Shown here in pieces: positions 19,975 to 33,056 of a DNA stretch of 64,000 nucleotides. How positions within the stretch are numbered: the stretch's first letter is position 1; the number at the start of each line of letters is the position of its first letter. Source of the DNA: Halomonas alkaliantarctica (lineage in GTDB: Bacteria > Pseudomonadota > Gammaproteobacteria > Pseudomonadales > Halomonadaceae); the NCBI RefSeq assembly GCF_029854215.1, contig NZ_CP122961.1, forward strand, positions 372,001 through 436,000, written 5' to 3'. A program made the position numbers and the translations under genes. Under the pieces are notes generated by a model. The model saw only the letters and a list, made by a program, of their open reading frames with translations, was not told the origin of the DNA and did no database searches.

Positions 19975-21129
19975 ATGATCATTTCAGCTTCCACTGATTA
20001 TCGCCAAGCGGCCAAACGTCGTATCCCTCCGTTTCTTTTCCACTACGCCGACGGTGGTTCCTACGCGGAGCATACGTTGCGGCGCAATGTCGAGGATCTT
20101 GCTGGTGTCGCACTGCGTCAGCGCGTGTTGAAAGATATGTCTTCGCTATCATTGGAGACTACGCTGTTCGGCGAAACGCTTGCCATGCCGGTTGCCTTGG
20201 CGCCGGTAGGATTGGCAGGAATGTACGCTAGGCGCGGTGAAGTGCAAGCTGCCCGGGCAGCTACTAATAAGGGGATACCATTTACGCTATCGACAGTTTC
20301 GGTGTGTCCAATCGACGAAGTGGCCTCTGCTGTCGATCGGCCTATCTGGTTTCAGCTTTATGTGTTGAAAGACAGAGGGTTTATGAAGCATGTCTTGGAG
20401 CGAGCTAAAGCTGCAGGCGTCAAGACGCTGATCTTTACCGTCGATATGCCCGTGCCGGGGGCGCGCTATCGTGATGCGCATTCAGGCATGAGCGGTAAGC
20501 GCGGCCCAATGCGGCGAATGCTTCAAGCAGCAACGCATCCCTTTTGGGCATGGGACGTGGGTGTTAATGGTCGTCCTCATGACCTGGGCAACGTGTCAGA
20601 TTATCGCGGCAAGCCAACTGAGCTTGAAGACTATATTGCTTGGCTTGGTGATAACTTTGATCCCTCCATCTCTTGGAAAGACCTGGAATGGATCCGTGAG
20701 CAATGGGATGGCCCGATGATCATTAAGGGGATACTCGATCCTGAAGATGCTCGGGATGCGGTCCGCTTCGGTGCGGATGGTATCGTTGTTTCCAATCATG
20801 GCGGTCGTCAGTTGGACGGTGTTCCCTCCACGGCACGTGCGCTGCCTGCTATCGCTGATGCGGTTAAGGGTGATTTGGCCATTCTTGCCGATTCCGGGGT
20901 GCGTAGTGGGCTTGATGTTGTGCGCATGATCTCGATGGGGGCCGATACCGTATTGATTGGGCGTGCTTTTATCTATGCACTTGCTACCGCTGGAGAAGCG
21001 GGTGTTTCTCATCTGCTTGAGCTATTTGATAAGGAGATGCGGGTTGCCATGACGCTCACCGGGGCGCGTAGCATTGCCGATCTCGGTTCGAGTTCGTTGG
21101 TGCCAGATTCGATCCACCACCTTGGATAG
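19975..21129 (+). CDS. lldD: L-lactate dehydrogenase, FMN-dependent (quinone-linked)
   Basis: Membrane-associated flavoenzyme oxidising L-lactate to pyruvate with electrons passed to quinone. 384 residues of the alpha-hydroxy-acid oxidase TIM-barrel family. The active-site base His275 lies in [10 protein letters not shown], the same number as in E. coli LldD. FMN contacts are visible in [46 protein letters not shown] and [15 protein letters not shown]. The gene is alone and divergent from lldR-dctBD; two LldR operators sit between. Notably no lactate permease (lldP) is adjacent, so uptake must come from elsewhere, possibly a TRAP system. Confidence 0.95.
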   Translation: MIISASTDYRQAAKRRIPPFLFHYADGGSYAEHTLRRNVEDLAGVALRQRVLKDMSSLSLETTLFGETLAMPVALAPVGLAGMYARRGEVQAARAATNKGIPFTLSTVSVCPIDEVASAVDRPIWFQLYVLKDRGFMKHVLERAKAAGVKTLIFTVDMPVPGARYRDAHSGMSGKRGPMRRMLQAATHPFWAWDVGVNGRPHDLGNVSDYRGKPTELEDYIAWLGDNFDPSISWKDLEWIREQWDGPMIIKGILDPEDARDAVRFGADGIVVSNHGGRQLDGVPSTARALPAIADAVKGDLAILADSGVRSGLDVVRMISMGADTVLIGRAFIYALATAGEAGVSHLLELFDKEMRVAMTLTGARSIADLGSSSLVPDSIHHLG

Positions 21130-21325
21130 GAATGCTGACCTTTTAATTTTTAAAAACCCCTTGCCAACCCGTCAGCGAAACCGTAAAGTACGCATCCGCT
21201 GCCGGGGACGCCTAGCGTTACCAGCGGTGAATGAGGTGTAAAAGCCTTGGTTTGTCAAACAGTTACCGCTTCTGCGATAGCTCGCGGTTTTGGATGTTGT
21301 CAGCATCACATCGAAAACAACGCCC

Positions 21326-21353
21326 TTGACAAGCACTAGGAACTGCGTAGAAT
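21326..21353 (+). promoter_or_regulatory. rRNA operon promoter
   Basis: TTGACA (21326-21331), 16-bp spacer, TAGAAT (21348-21353), followed by a GC-rich discriminator (ACGCC), as expected for a stringently controlled rrn promoter. The rest of the 500-bp gap from lldD (21130-21633) holds the leader described below and no gene. I found no separate lldD terminator. Confidence 0.85.
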
Positions 21354-21425
21354 ACGCCTTCCTCGCTGCGGCAAGCCAAGTCAACGGTAAGCCGGTTACT
21401 TTTACAGTAACTATCCAGCGAAACA

Positions 21426-21436
21426 GCTCTTTAACA
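21426..21436 (+). promoter_or_regulatory. boxA antitermination site in rrn leader
   Basis: GCTCTTTAACA, the Nus-factor boxA sequence. The same 11-mer recurs in the 16S-23S spacer at about 23323-23333. Confidence 0.88.
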
Positions 21437-21439
21437 ATT

Positions 21440-21470
21440 TGATCAGGTAATTCATGTGGGCGCTTGCTGA
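21440..21470 (+). other. 5' arm of 16S pre-rRNA processing stalk
   Basis: TGATCAGGTAATTCAT and the following bases pair with 23182-23213 in the spacer (TCAGTAAGC...TTACCTGATCA), leaving 16S in the loop. This is the RNase III processing stem. Confidence 0.8.
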
Positions 21471-21633
21471 TGTTGGTGACAAATCACCCAATATCAAGGC
21501 AAGCGACTCAAGCAATAAGGTTGTAAAGGATTCGTCCTTTGGAATCTGTTTTGAATGAATTCGTTTGAACCTTGAGCCAAGTTTGGTTCGCTTCTGTCAC
21601 TTTCGGGTGGCAGGTAAGAACCGCATAGATCTT

Positions 21634-23166
<1,533 letters not shown>

Positions 23167-23452
23167 AACGATGCGTCACAGTCAGTAAGCGTCCACAATG
23201 AATTACCTGATCAGATAGCTGTGATATGAGCAGTGATAAGCGAACGCTTTTCTAGCTTAGAAAAAGAAAAAGGTCTTCTTTTTTTAATGTGAAAAAAACG
23301 CTTATCACTGCTTATAGCAGTCGCTCTTTAACAATGTATATCATGCTGACAAGAACACTTCGCAAGAAGTGGTCTTAAATTGTGATACGCGTCAGCGTAT
23401 CCGGCAAAATGAAACGTGATTATTGCGATATCCAGACTCCTTCGGGTTATAG
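23167..23452 (+). other. 16S-23S spacer without tRNA genes
   Basis: 286-bp spacer. It contains the 3' arm of the 16S stalk (23182-23213), a boxA copy (about 23323-23333) and the 5' arm of the 23S processing stem. The latter is the stretch around GGGTTATAGGGTCAAGC, which pairs with GCTTGACCCTATAAC after 23S. I looked for cloverleaves of tRNA-Ile and tRNA-Ala and found none; the spacer is too short to hold both. Confidence 0.85.
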
Positions 23453-26345
<2,893 letters not shown>

Positions 26346-26494
26346 ATAACACCCAAGGGGTCTGGTCGTGATGATGACGTTGATGAATGCCGGATACGCA
26401 GCGTGTGGCCCAAACGACATAACGTAAGGGCGGCAGGCGATAAGACGCACACAATTGAGTTAAAAACAGTCAGCATGATGTACATAGCCAGTTA

Positions 26495-26614
26495 CGCCTG
26501 ACGACCATAGCACGCGTGAACCACCTGATCCCTTGCCGAACTCAGAAGTGAAACCGCTTAGCGCCGATGGTAGTGTGGGGTCTCCCCATGCGAGAGTAGG
26601 TCATCGTCAGGCAC
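26495..26614 (+). rRNA. rrf: 5S ribosomal RNA
   Basis: 120-nt 5S rRNA. The terminal helix CGCCTGACGA/TCGTCAGGCA closes the molecule, and CCGAACTCAGAAGTGAAAC and GATGGTAGTGTGGGGTCTCC are the usual conserved parts. It follows 23S by 149 bp with no tRNA between, and a strong terminator follows. Confidence 0.96.
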
Positions 26615-26620
26615 TTATTT

Positions 26621-26657
26621 AACAAGAAACCCAGCCACCCGGCTGGGTTTCTTGTTT
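26621..26657 (+). terminator. rrn operon terminator
   Basis: 15-bp perfect stem ACAAGAAACCCAGCC/GGCTGGGTTTCTTGT with an ACCC loop, T-rich on the 3' side. Confidence 0.93.
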
Positions 26658-26915
26658 GTGTGGAAAAAAGAAAAAAGCCATGTCATGGCGACGAGCTTGC
26701 GATGCTGCCATATTAACCCGCAGCAGCATGCCTCCGGAGATTGCGTCACTGCATTCGCAAAGGCAAAGCCGCACTTATTTGTGTGTAATATTAAAGCAGT
26801 TGTTTTAAATATATCTATAACAATAAGTTGTGTATTAGATGTGGTATTGTTGCCAAGCAGCATCTAGTATTATGTTGCACGTACCCAGAAGTAAAATCTC
26901 AGGAGGAGAAACGGT
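26658..26915 (+). other. Intergenic region before the small lipoprotein gene
   Basis: About 258 bp, AT-rich in its right half. It presumably carries the promoter for the lipoprotein gene. No gene, RNA or clear repeat was identified; the short open frames on both strands here show no coding features. Confidence 0.5.
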
Positions 26916-27104
26916 ATGACGACGCAATTAGCCAAGAAGCTAGCCATCGCCCTTTTTATGGCTTTAATGGCAGGTGGTCTTGTCGCATGTGATGATCAAG
27001 GCCCAGCTGAAGAAGCGGGTGAAAACATTGATGACGCCGCAGAAGATGCCGGGGAGAGCATGGAAGAGCTCGGCGAAGATATGGAAGAGGCGGCCGAGAA
27101 CTAG
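26916..27104 (+). CDS. Small acidic lipoprotein, hypothetical
   Basis: 62-residue protein with a textbook lipoprotein signal peptide: basic MTTQLAKKL, a hydrophobic core and lipobox LVAC with Cys25 as the predicted lipidated residue. After the Cys the mature part of about 38 residues is extremely acidic, built of repeats of the kind EE-AGE/AED-AGE-SMEE with no basic residue. Asp right after the Cys (CDD) would favour inner-membrane retention by the +2 rule. AGGAGGAGAAACGGT before the ATG is an excellent ribosome site and a terminator follows at 27134, so it looks like a strongly expressed monocistronic gene. Function unknown; entericidin-like or salt/cation-related roles are only guesses. Confidence 0.8.
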   Translation: MTTQLAKKLAIALFMALMAGGLVACDDQGPAEEAGENIDDAAEDAGESMEELGEDMEEAAEN

Positions 27105-27133
27105 GCCGAGCCTTTGTTTGTTGAGTTAGTCGA

Positions 27134-27163
27134 AGCAGTCGCTGAAAAGCGGCTGCTTTATTG
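27134..27163 (+). terminator. Terminator after the small lipoprotein gene
   Basis: AGCAGTCGCT-GAAA-AGCGGCTGCT stem-loop with a GNRA-type loop, followed by TTATTGTTT. Confidence 0.75.
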
Positions 27164-27218
27164 TTTGTATCGCGTCTATTATGGTCGGCCTAAATAACGA
27201 TAAAAATGAGGTGGCAAC

Positions 27219-27794
27219 GTGCTACTACAACGCGATAAAAGCTTGCTGTTAATGGTCGATTTCCAAGCGGGGTTACTGCCTGTAATCGATGGCGGTCAAG
27301 AAGCCGTTAACGAGGCTGCTTGGATAGGCGAAATGGCGTGCTTGCTTGAGATACCTGTATGGCTAACCGAGCAGTCTCCAGAAAAACTGGGGGGATCCTC
27401 GGCGTCACTGCTCGCCTGCCTAAATGACTATCAGCTCTGGCAGAAACAGCATTTTGGGGCCATGGCGGAAACTGAATTTCGTGAAGCACTAAACGCAACG
27501 GGTAAAACACAGATTGTACTGTGTGGAACTGAAGCGCACATCTGCGTGCTGCAAACGGGTTTAGGGCTATTAGAGGCAGGCTACGATTTGTACTGGCTGA
27601 GTGAAGCCTCTGCCAGTCGACGCCCGCAAGAGGCTGCGTTTGCCCGTGAGCGCGCCTGCGCAGTTGGTGCCGTGGCGGTGACGGCAGATATGGTGGCTTA
27701 TGAGTGGCTTCATCGCTGCGATACAGCGCTGTTCAAAGAGGCGCACCAACGCTTCTTAAAGCCACGCGCGTTACGCCCCGTGCGTTTCTATTAG
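27219..27794 (+). CDS. Isochorismatase-family cysteine hydrolase (YcaC-like)
   Basis: 191-residue cytoplasmic alpha/beta hydrolase of the isochorismatase-like superfamily. The catalytic triad positions are visible: Asp14 in LMVDFQAG, a Lys in the WQKQHFGAM region and Cys109 in LCGTEAHICVLQT. These enzymes hydrolyse amides or vinyl ethers (nicotinamidase, isochorismatase, N-carbamoylsarcosine amidase relatives); the real substrate of YcaC-like members is unknown. GTG start at 27219 is chosen because GAGGTGG precedes it and the frame opens with the conserved LLLMVDFQ. It converges with yaaA with only 10 bp between stops. Confidence 0.88.
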   Translation: MLLQRDKSLLLMVDFQAGLLPVIDGGQEAVNEAAWIGEMACLLEIPVWLTEQSPEKLGGSSASLLACLNDYQLWQKQHFGAMAETEFREALNATGKTQIVLCGTEAHICVLQTGLGLLEAGYDLYWLSEASASRRPQEAAFARERACAVGAVAVTADMVAYEWLHRCDTALFKEAHQRFLKPRALRPVRFY

Positions 27795-27804
27795 CCCATT
27801 CGCT

Positions 27805-28584
27805 TTAGCGATCGGCTTCTTTACGAGTGAAAACGAAAGTATCACCCTGGGACGCCGATGCATCGAAGCGATAGCCAGCAACATCAAATGCCTTGAGTTC
27901 ATCTGGATCGTTAACCTGCTGCTGGACCATCCAGGCGCTCATCAGCCCGCGTGCTTTTTTGGCATAGAAGCTGATGATTTTAAAGGTGCCGTTCTTCTCA
28001 TCTTTAAACACCGGCGTAATGATCCGCGCATTGAGTTGTTTGGTATCTACTGCTTTGAAGTACTCATTCGAGGCGAGATTAACCAACACGTTGGAGCCGC
28101 TTTCAGCAATGGCTTCATTAAGTGCAGGTGCCAGGATGGGCTTCCAATAGGCATACAGATCCTTACCGGCACTGTTAGGCAGTTTGGTGCCCATTTCCAG
28201 CCGATAGGGCTGGATCAAATCCAGGGGCCGTAGCAGGCCGTAAAGACCAGAAAGTATGCGCAGATGCGACTGTGCGTAACGGTTCTCTGATTCGCTGAAG
28301 TTTTCCGCTTGCAGGCCGGTATAAACGTCGCCCTGAAAAGCTTGTGCAGCGGGTTTAGCATTGCTCAGTGTGAAAGGAGGGCGCCACTCCTCAAAACGCG
28401 CCGTATTCAGGCCCGCTAATTTATCGCTGATCCCCATAAGCTCGCTGATTTGTTGCGGCGAGTAATCGCGCAAAATAGTAATAAGCGCTTTGCTGTGTTT
28501 CAGAAAATCGGGCTGTGACACTTGCTCTGTGGTCGATGGGGTTTCAAAATCCAGCGTTTTGGCGGGAGAGATAACGCTCAGCAT
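27805..28584 (-). CDS. yaaA: Peroxide stress protein YaaA (DUF328)
   Basis: 259-residue cytoplasmic protein starting [16 protein letters not shown], the family signature, with [35 protein letters not shown] and [11 protein letters not shown] further on. In E. coli YaaA lowers free intracellular iron during hydrogen peroxide stress under OxyR control and binds DNA. Length matches E. coli (258). No OxyR site was identified. An isolated 8-bp stem-loop (28646-28667) lies in its upstream region. Confidence 0.95.
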   Translation of the reverse strand: MLSVISPAKTLDFETPSTTEQVSQPDFLKHSKALITILRDYSPQQISELMGISDKLAGLNTARFEEWRPPFTLSNAKPAAQAFQGDVYTGLQAENFSESENRYAQSHLRILSGLYGLLRPLDLIQPYRLEMGTKLPNSAGKDLYAYWKPILAPALNEAIAESGSNVLVNLASNEYFKAVDTKQLNARIITPVFKDEKNGTFKIISFYAKKARGLMSAWMVQQQVNDPDELKAFDVAGYRFDASASQGDTFVFTRKEADR

Positions 28585-28645
28585 CGCATGCTCCTGGTCG
28601 TGCTCTGGTAAATGAAAGCTTGATATAAGTGAGCTCAGTATACCA

Positions 28646-28667
28646 AGCCTCGGCGAAGACCGAGGCT
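28646..28667. other. Stem-loop between tas and yaaA
   Basis: AGCCTCGG-CGAAGA-CCGAGGCT, perfect 8-bp arms, enclosed by a further ACCAAGC...GCTTGGT pairing further out. No T-run on the minus strand, so a weak terminator or a structured leader. Confidence 0.5.
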
Positions 28668-28715
28668 ATAGCGGTGATAGCTTGGTGAGAGCCGACTGTG
28701 CTTTTAATGGCTGTT

Positions 28716-29747
28716 TTAAGGGCAGGGGTTTGGCATGCGGCGGTGAATATCTTCGATTGCCTCTAGCACTTCGTTGTCCAGCTTGAGGCTCTCGCTGGCA
28801 AGATTGCTTTCCAACTGCTCCATGGTGGTGGCACCAATAATATTGCTGGTCAAGAAACTGCGAGAGTTAACAAACGCCAGTGCCATCTGGGCAGGATCTA
28901 GCGCGTGCTTTTCAGCAAGCGCAACATAGGCCTGAGTAGCCGCTTCGGCTTCAGGAGAGGTATATCGCTTGAAGCGCTCGTACAGCGTCAAGCGACCTTT
29001 AGGTGGCTGTGCACCATTCAGATACTTGCCCGAGAGTACCCCAAACCCTAGCGGTGAATAGGCAAGTAGGCCGACATCTTCACGGTGGGCAATTTCCGCC
29101 AAACCAACTTCGAAAGAGCGGTTGAGAAGATTATAGGGGTTTTGAATAGACGCCACGCGCGGTAAATCCAGCTGGTCTGCAAGCTGCAGTGAGCGCATGG
29201 TGCCCCAGGGCGTTTCATTAGAGAGCCCAATGGCTCGTACCTTGCCTGCATCAACCAGCTCTTTAAGGGCCGAGAGCGTTTCTTCTAGCGGCGTCGCATC
29301 TTCGTCTTCGCTATGTACGTAGCCTAGCTTGCCAAAGAAGTTGGTTTGACGGTCGGGCCAGTGGAGTTGGTAAAGGTCAACGTAATCGGTGTTCAAGCGC
29401 TCCAGGCTTGTATCGATGGCCTGATGAATCTGCTCACGGGTCAATCGCGGGCCACCCCGTATATGGTCAAGCCCTGGGCCTGCTGCCTTGGTGGCTATGA
29501 TCAGATCGTCCCTGGCACCACGCTGCTTTAGCCAACTGCCGATATAGCGTTCAGTTAAGCCCTGGGTCTTGGCCATGGGCGGGACGGGGTACATTTCTGC
29601 GGTATCAATAAAATTGATACCAAACGCCACGGCTCTATCAAGCTGTTCGTGGGCTTCAGCTTCGCTGTTTTGCTCGCCAAACGTCATCGTGCCTAAACAG
29701 AGTCGACTTACCTCCATGCCGGTTCTGCCAAGTGGGCGCGTTTGCAT
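28716..29747 (-). CDS. tas: NADP(H)-dependent aldo-keto reductase Tas-like
   Basis: 343-residue (alpha/beta)8-barrel aldo-keto reductase; E. coli Tas has 346. The start at the ATG complementary to 29745-29747 gives MQTRPLGRTGMEVSRLCLGT and has AAGGAG at good distance; the 11-residue upstream extension is not needed. The catalytic tetrad positions are visible as Asp and Tyr in INFIDTAEMYP, a Lys in IATKAAGPG and His in LYQLHWPDR. The C-terminal nucleotide-binding loop is ATTMEQLESNL. Natural substrate unknown; reduction of carbonyls is expected. Confidence 0.92.
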   Translation of the reverse strand: MQTRPLGRTGMEVSRLCLGTMTFGEQNSEAEAHEQLDRAVAFGINFIDTAEMYPVPPMAKTQGLTERYIGSWLKQRGARDDLIIATKAAGPGLDHIRGGPRLTREQIHQAIDTSLERLNTDYVDLYQLHWPDRQTNFFGKLGYVHSEDEDATPLEETLSALKELVDAGKVRAIGLSNETPWGTMRSLQLADQLDLPRVASIQNPYNLLNRSFEVGLAEIAHREDVGLLAYSPLGFGVLSGKYLNGAQPPKGRLTLYERFKRYTSPEAEAATQAYVALAEKHALDPAQMALAFVNSRSFLTSNIIGATTMEQLESNLASESLKLDNEVLEAIEDIHRRMPNPCP

Positions 29748-29992
29748 TTTTATCTCCTTACTAAGGCGGAATTGCCACAAGATAAGCCACCATTACCAGG
29801 CTGGTAAACGGCGTATGAATGGCATGTTAGCGAGGCTCATTGCCAGCAGCAAATTAATGGGGTTGAGTCGTCGCAAAGGCAGGCGTATGCTTGCCAGCCC
29901 ATCGACCGGCTAAAGGCCGGTTTCTCGTGTGGTTGGCAGCTTTTTTGTGACTGCTAGCCCAAGGTTCCAACAGACAGGCAGGGTGGTTTGCC

Positions 29993-30487
29993 ATGCTGCA
30001 GGCATCAACGTTGTTTACTCGGCTAGAATTTCGCCTAGCTGAACGGCTGTTTCATAATCACTGGCTGTTGCCGCGTTCACCGCGCACCCAGCGTTTAACG
30101 ATGCGCTTGTTTAAGCGCTGTGCGGAAGCGGGTCATCCAGATGCGCTCTCCGTTTACGGCCACATGCTGTTTCATCGTAGTCAGACGCCCCAGGACAAGG
30201 CGCGCGGCGCGCGGTACGTTCTGGAAGCGGCGCACGCCGGGGATGTAAAGTCACAGTACCAAGTGGCGCAAATCCATGAACATGGCTGTGCTCAGTACCC
30301 GCGCCGTGAAGATTACGCGGTGACTTGGTACGCACGTGCCGCCCAGTCGGGGCATTACCTAGCTGCGGAGCGGCTTGCCCGTGCTTATCGCCTGGGTGAG
30401 TTAGGTTTGGCGGTAGATGGCGAGCGTGCGGCTTACTGGCAGCGACAGGCGGATCAGCCGGCACTAAATAACGTGGCCGCCGCATGA
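29993..30487 (+). CDS. Sel1/TPR-like repeat protein
   Basis: 164-residue protein made almost entirely of Sel1-like helical repeats: CAEAGHPDALSVYGHMLFHR, AAHAGDVKSQYQVAQIHEHG, YARAAQSGHYLAAERLARAY, each with the A-x-G-x-x-x-A pattern of the family. No signal peptide, so cytoplasmic. Such proteins act as scaffolds; no partner is evident. The exonuclease gene begins 34 bp later on the same strand, so the two may be co-transcribed. Confidence 0.82.
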   Translation: MLQASTLFTRLEFRLAERLFHNHWLLPRSPRTQRLTMRLFKRCAEAGHPDALSVYGHMLFHRSQTPQDKARGARYVLEAAHAGDVKSQYQVAQIHEHGCAQYPRREDYAVTWYARAAQSGHYLAAERLARAYRLGELGLAVDGERAAYWQRQADQPALNNVAAA

Positions 30488-30521
30488 AGCGTTACCGCGT
30501 TTTGATTGAGTGAGGAAGGTT

Positions 30522-31034
30522 GTGTCCGAGACGCTACCCACAGTGTTAGATATTGAAGCGTCCGGATTTGGGCGTGGCAGCTACCCCATTGAAGTAGGCA
30601 TCGCCCGTGCCGATGGAAGCTGCTGTGCTTTTCTCATTCAACCGCTGGAAGAGTGGACGCACTGGGATCCCAAGGCCGAACTGCTGCATGGCATCTCCCG
30701 TGATCGCCTCATTCAGGAGGGCTATCCGGTACGCCAGGTCGCCCACTGGCTGAACGATGAACTGCGCGAGCTGGGTAAGGCGTACAGCGATAGTTGGGGA
30801 TACGACAACACCTGGCTGTCGCTGCTCTTTCATCATGCGGGCATGCTGCCGCGTTTTCGCCTTGAGGCGTTAAGGATTCTGCTGAGCGAGGAGCAGCAGG
30901 CGCTGTGGAGCGACACCAAAGAAGCGTTGATCGCCGAACAGGGTATTCACCGCCACCGGGCAGGTGAAGATGCCCGCCTACTGCAGCTTACCTATCAGCA
31001 TACCCGCAAGCTCACCGAGCACCCAGGGCGCTAG
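30522..31034 (+). CDS. DEDDh 3'-5' exonuclease-like protein
   Basis: 170-residue RNase H-fold exonuclease of the DnaQ/DEDD group. ExoI motif DIEASGFGRGSYPIEVGIA contains the metal-binding Asp and Glu. The ExoII-like region reads HGISRDRLIQEG...WLNDEL, and the ExoIII end HRHRAGEDARLLQ supplies the H-x4-D general base and last Asp. I chose GTG 30522 because AGGAAGG is 3-10 nt upstream and it leaves little before motif I; the GTG at 30510 would add four residues. The nucleic-acid substrate is unknown. It converges with the LOG gene. Confidence 0.82.
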   Translation: MSETLPTVLDIEASGFGRGSYPIEVGIARADGSCCAFLIQPLEEWTHWDPKAELLHGISRDRLIQEGYPVRQVAHWLNDELRELGKAYSDSWGYDNTWLSLLFHHAGMLPRFRLEALRILLSEEQQALWSDTKEALIAEQGIHRHRAGEDARLLQLTYQHTRKLTEHPGR

Positions 31035-31054
31035 TGACGCTTCCCTCTAAAGCC

Positions 31055-31597
31055 CTACAGCAGAGCTTCTAGTGCATCAAGCAACTCATGGGGTGACGGT
31101 GCGTCGAGCAGCATTTCGCGGGTGGGAGGCGCCAAAAAGCCATGACTGACCGTGCTGTCTAAAAAAGTCAGCAGCGGCGAATAGAACTCGTCGATGTTCA
31201 GCAACCCCATCGGTTTTTCATGCAGGCCTAGATAGCCCCACGTCCATATTTCAAACAGCTCTTCCAAGGTGCCTATCCCGCCGGGTAAGGCAATAAAAGC
31301 GTCGGCGTTGGCCGCCATAGTGGCTTTGCGTTCGTGCATATTGCGCACCCGAATCAGCTCGCTTAAGCCAAAGTGTGCCTGTTCGCGCTCCACTAAGTGG
31401 TCGGGCATCACGCCAATGGCTTCGCCGCCAGCATCCATCACTGAATTAGCCAGTTCCCCCATCAGACCAACGCGTGCCCCGCCATAAACTAGCGTGTGGC
31501 CGCGTTCAGCGAGCGTGCGTCCCAGTTTAGTGGTCGCCTGGCGGAAGGCAGGTCTGTTACCTTCACGGGAGCCAAGATAAACGCAAATTCGAGCCAT
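31055..31597 (-). CDS. LOG-family protein (nucleotide 5'-monophosphate nucleosidase-like)
   Basis: 180-residue Rossmann-fold protein of the TIGR00730/LOG family. The diagnostic motif PGGIGTLEE is at residues 105-113 and LVYGGARVGLMGELAN supplies the GG-x-x-x-G-x-M loop. Family members release a base from nucleoside monophosphates; in plants and some bacteria this activates cytokinins. A housekeeping nucleotide-clearing role is the safer reading for a free-living halophile. Start ATG 31597; convergent with the exonuclease gene with 20 bp between stops. Confidence 0.92.
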   Translation of the reverse strand: MARICVYLGSREGNRPAFRQATTKLGRTLAERGHTLVYGGARVGLMGELANSVMDAGGEAIGVMPDHLVEREQAHFGLSELIRVRNMHERKATMAANADAFIALPGGIGTLEELFEIWTWGYLGLHEKPMGLLNIDEFYSPLLTFLDSTVSHGFLAPPTREMLLDAPSPHELLDALEALL

Positions 31598-31670
31598 TCG
31601 TTTATTTCCTGTCGTTAAAAAATGAACGTAGCTAAAACCGTAGTCAAAAAAAACGAGACTAACAGGGGGC

Positions 31671-32192
31671 TTAGGGTAAACAGCGGTCTACTTGGTGATG
31701 CTTATCCATCCACTGCCCAATGACATTGTCACCGCAAAGGTGATGGGCGTACTGAGTATGCAGGCAGCGTATCTGGTGCCAGTTGCTAATGCCGCCAATG
31801 CCGCGTTCGGTCATCACATTGGTGTAACCCAGCTTAGCGACTTCTTCACGCTGAGCATCACTCATAGCGTCCCAGCGAGCGGTGACATAGTCGCGATGGC
31901 TCTGTTGGTAAGCTTCGAGAAATTCAGGCTCTTCCTGTAGGCGTTGTTCGAGCGCTTTGATAACCCCAACGGCTTCGATGCGGGAAATCTCAACTTTCAG
32001 CACATCGGAACAGAGCCAATACAGGGTGGGGAAGGGTTTACCATCGACAATCGGCGCCATGCGCAGTACTAGTGGCGTGCCTTCACCGTCGGTCGCGGCT
32101 ACCGCTTCGATGCCACGCGGTGCGCGGCCAAGCTGCTGGGCAATAATGGCGAGCTGACGTTCGTCAGGCGCTTGGTTGGTGCGTATCACCAT
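31671..32192 (-). CDS. DUF501 family protein
   Basis: 173-residue protein of the conserved DUF501 family. Typical features are QLGRAPRGIEAVA, the central LVLRMAPIVDGKPFPTLYWL and the C-terminal IRCLHTQYAHHLCGDNVIG with conserved Cys and three His. These might bind metal, but function is not known. Probable operon with the 100-residue gene upstream (12-bp gap). Confidence 0.85.
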   Translation of the reverse strand: MVIRTNQAPDERQLAIIAQQLGRAPRGIEAVAATDGEGTPLVLRMAPIVDGKPFPTLYWLCSDVLKVEISRIEAVGVIKALEQRLQEEPEFLEAYQQSHRDYVTARWDAMSDAQREEVAKLGYTNVMTERGIGGISNWHQIRCLHTQYAHHLCGDNVIGQWMDKHHQVDRCLP

Positions 32193-32204
32193 TGGATTGG
32201 TCTC

Positions 32205-32507
32205 TCACGGGCGGTCGTCTTGAACAAATTTAGTCGAGCGGCCAACAGCACGGAAAAAGCAGCGATTGAGCTGTTCAGGCGACGCGACATAGCACCACGT
32301 CCGCTCACTGTATTCAGCGGCTCGTGCCATTAGCACGTCGTAAAGGCGATTGAAGGGCGCATCATAATCGTAGGGGTCGGCCCCAAACAAGCGGATATGC
32401 GGATAGTCGGCAAAGCGCTCAATGAAATAGCGCTCAAGGTCTGCCTCCACGGCGCGATGCTGGGCGACATTGTCAGGGTCTATCCAGAGGTTGTAGCGGA
32501 TTGCCAT
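32205..32507 (-). CDS. Hypothetical protein, 100 residues
   Basis: I do not recognise a family. The protein starts MAIRYNLWIDPDNVAQHRAV, is mildly acidic and rich in Tyr, Phe and Arg. It has no signal peptide or membrane segment, with a motif-like PHIRLFGADPYDYDAPF in the middle. It lies between the thioesterase and DUF501 genes on the same strand with short gaps (41 and 12 bp), suggesting co-transcription, and GGAG lies upstream of its start. A real but uncharacterised cytoplasmic protein is the best reading. Confidence 0.65.
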   Translation of the reverse strand: MAIRYNLWIDPDNVAQHRAVEADLERYFIERFADYPHIRLFGADPYDYDAPFNRLYDVLMARAAEYSERTWCYVASPEQLNRCFFRAVGRSTKFVQDDRP

Positions 32508-32548
32508 TATAAGGCTCCTGTTGCCCCGGAAGCCCAGGGCAGCGTCAA

Positions 32549-32956
32549 TCAGGCGGGCTCAGGCGCGTCTTGTAGATGCGAGGTTAGTGCCTCGCGCAGG
32601 TCACCCTCAATGGGCATGGCGCACTTGGCCTGATGGTCATACTGCACCATAACGGTATGGCCCAGGTTAGTGAGCTTGCCGTGCTGACGCGCCTCTTGAG
32701 TCACTGTAAACGAACTATTGCCTAACCGAGTTAAGTAAGTACGTATTTCGATATCATGACCGTAAAACAGTTCAGCCCGGTAGTCGACTTCCATGCGCGC
32801 CATAATCAAGCGCCACTGACTGGGATTTAAGTCAGGGGTAAAGAGTTTGAACAAGTCATTGCGGGCAAGCTCAAACCACGCTGGCAGGCGGGTGTTGTTA
32901 ATGTGCCCTAAGGCGTCAGTATCGTAAAAGGCGGGTTCAATGGTACGGGTAAACAT
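32549..32956 (-). CDS. Hotdog-fold acyl-CoA thioesterase (YbgC/4HBT-like)
   Basis: 135-residue single hotdog domain. The start at the ATG complementary to 32954-32956 gives MFTRTIEPAFYDTDALGHINN, where YDTDALGHINNTRLPAWFE is the 4-hydroxybenzoyl-CoA thioesterase active-site signature (catalytic Asp). AAAAGGACA precedes it. The open frame extends far upstream but that part overlaps the neighbouring gene and lacks family similarity. Hydrolyses acyl-CoA or acyl-ACP thioesters; the acyl group is not predictable. Confidence 0.88.
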   Translation of the reverse strand: MFTRTIEPAFYDTDALGHINNTRLPAWFELARNDLFKLFTPDLNPSQWRLIMARMEVDYRAELFYGHDIEIRTYLTRLGNSSFTVTQEARQHGKLTNLGHTVMVQYDHQAKCAMPIEGDLREALTSHLQDAPEPA

Positions 32957-33056
32957 GGCTTGTCCTTTTATTATTAAAAAACAGCTATTAGTACGAGTAG
33001 TCGCAACGGCAACGGTTAGGATTAACCCAAGCAAGCGCTTGGTCAAGAGTTCTTGG

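Noticed and set aside
23167-23452. tRNA-Ile/tRNA-Ala genes in the rRNA spacer
   Set aside because: No acceptor/T-arm pattern (GGTTCGAATC-like) is present and the spacer is too short for the usual pair.
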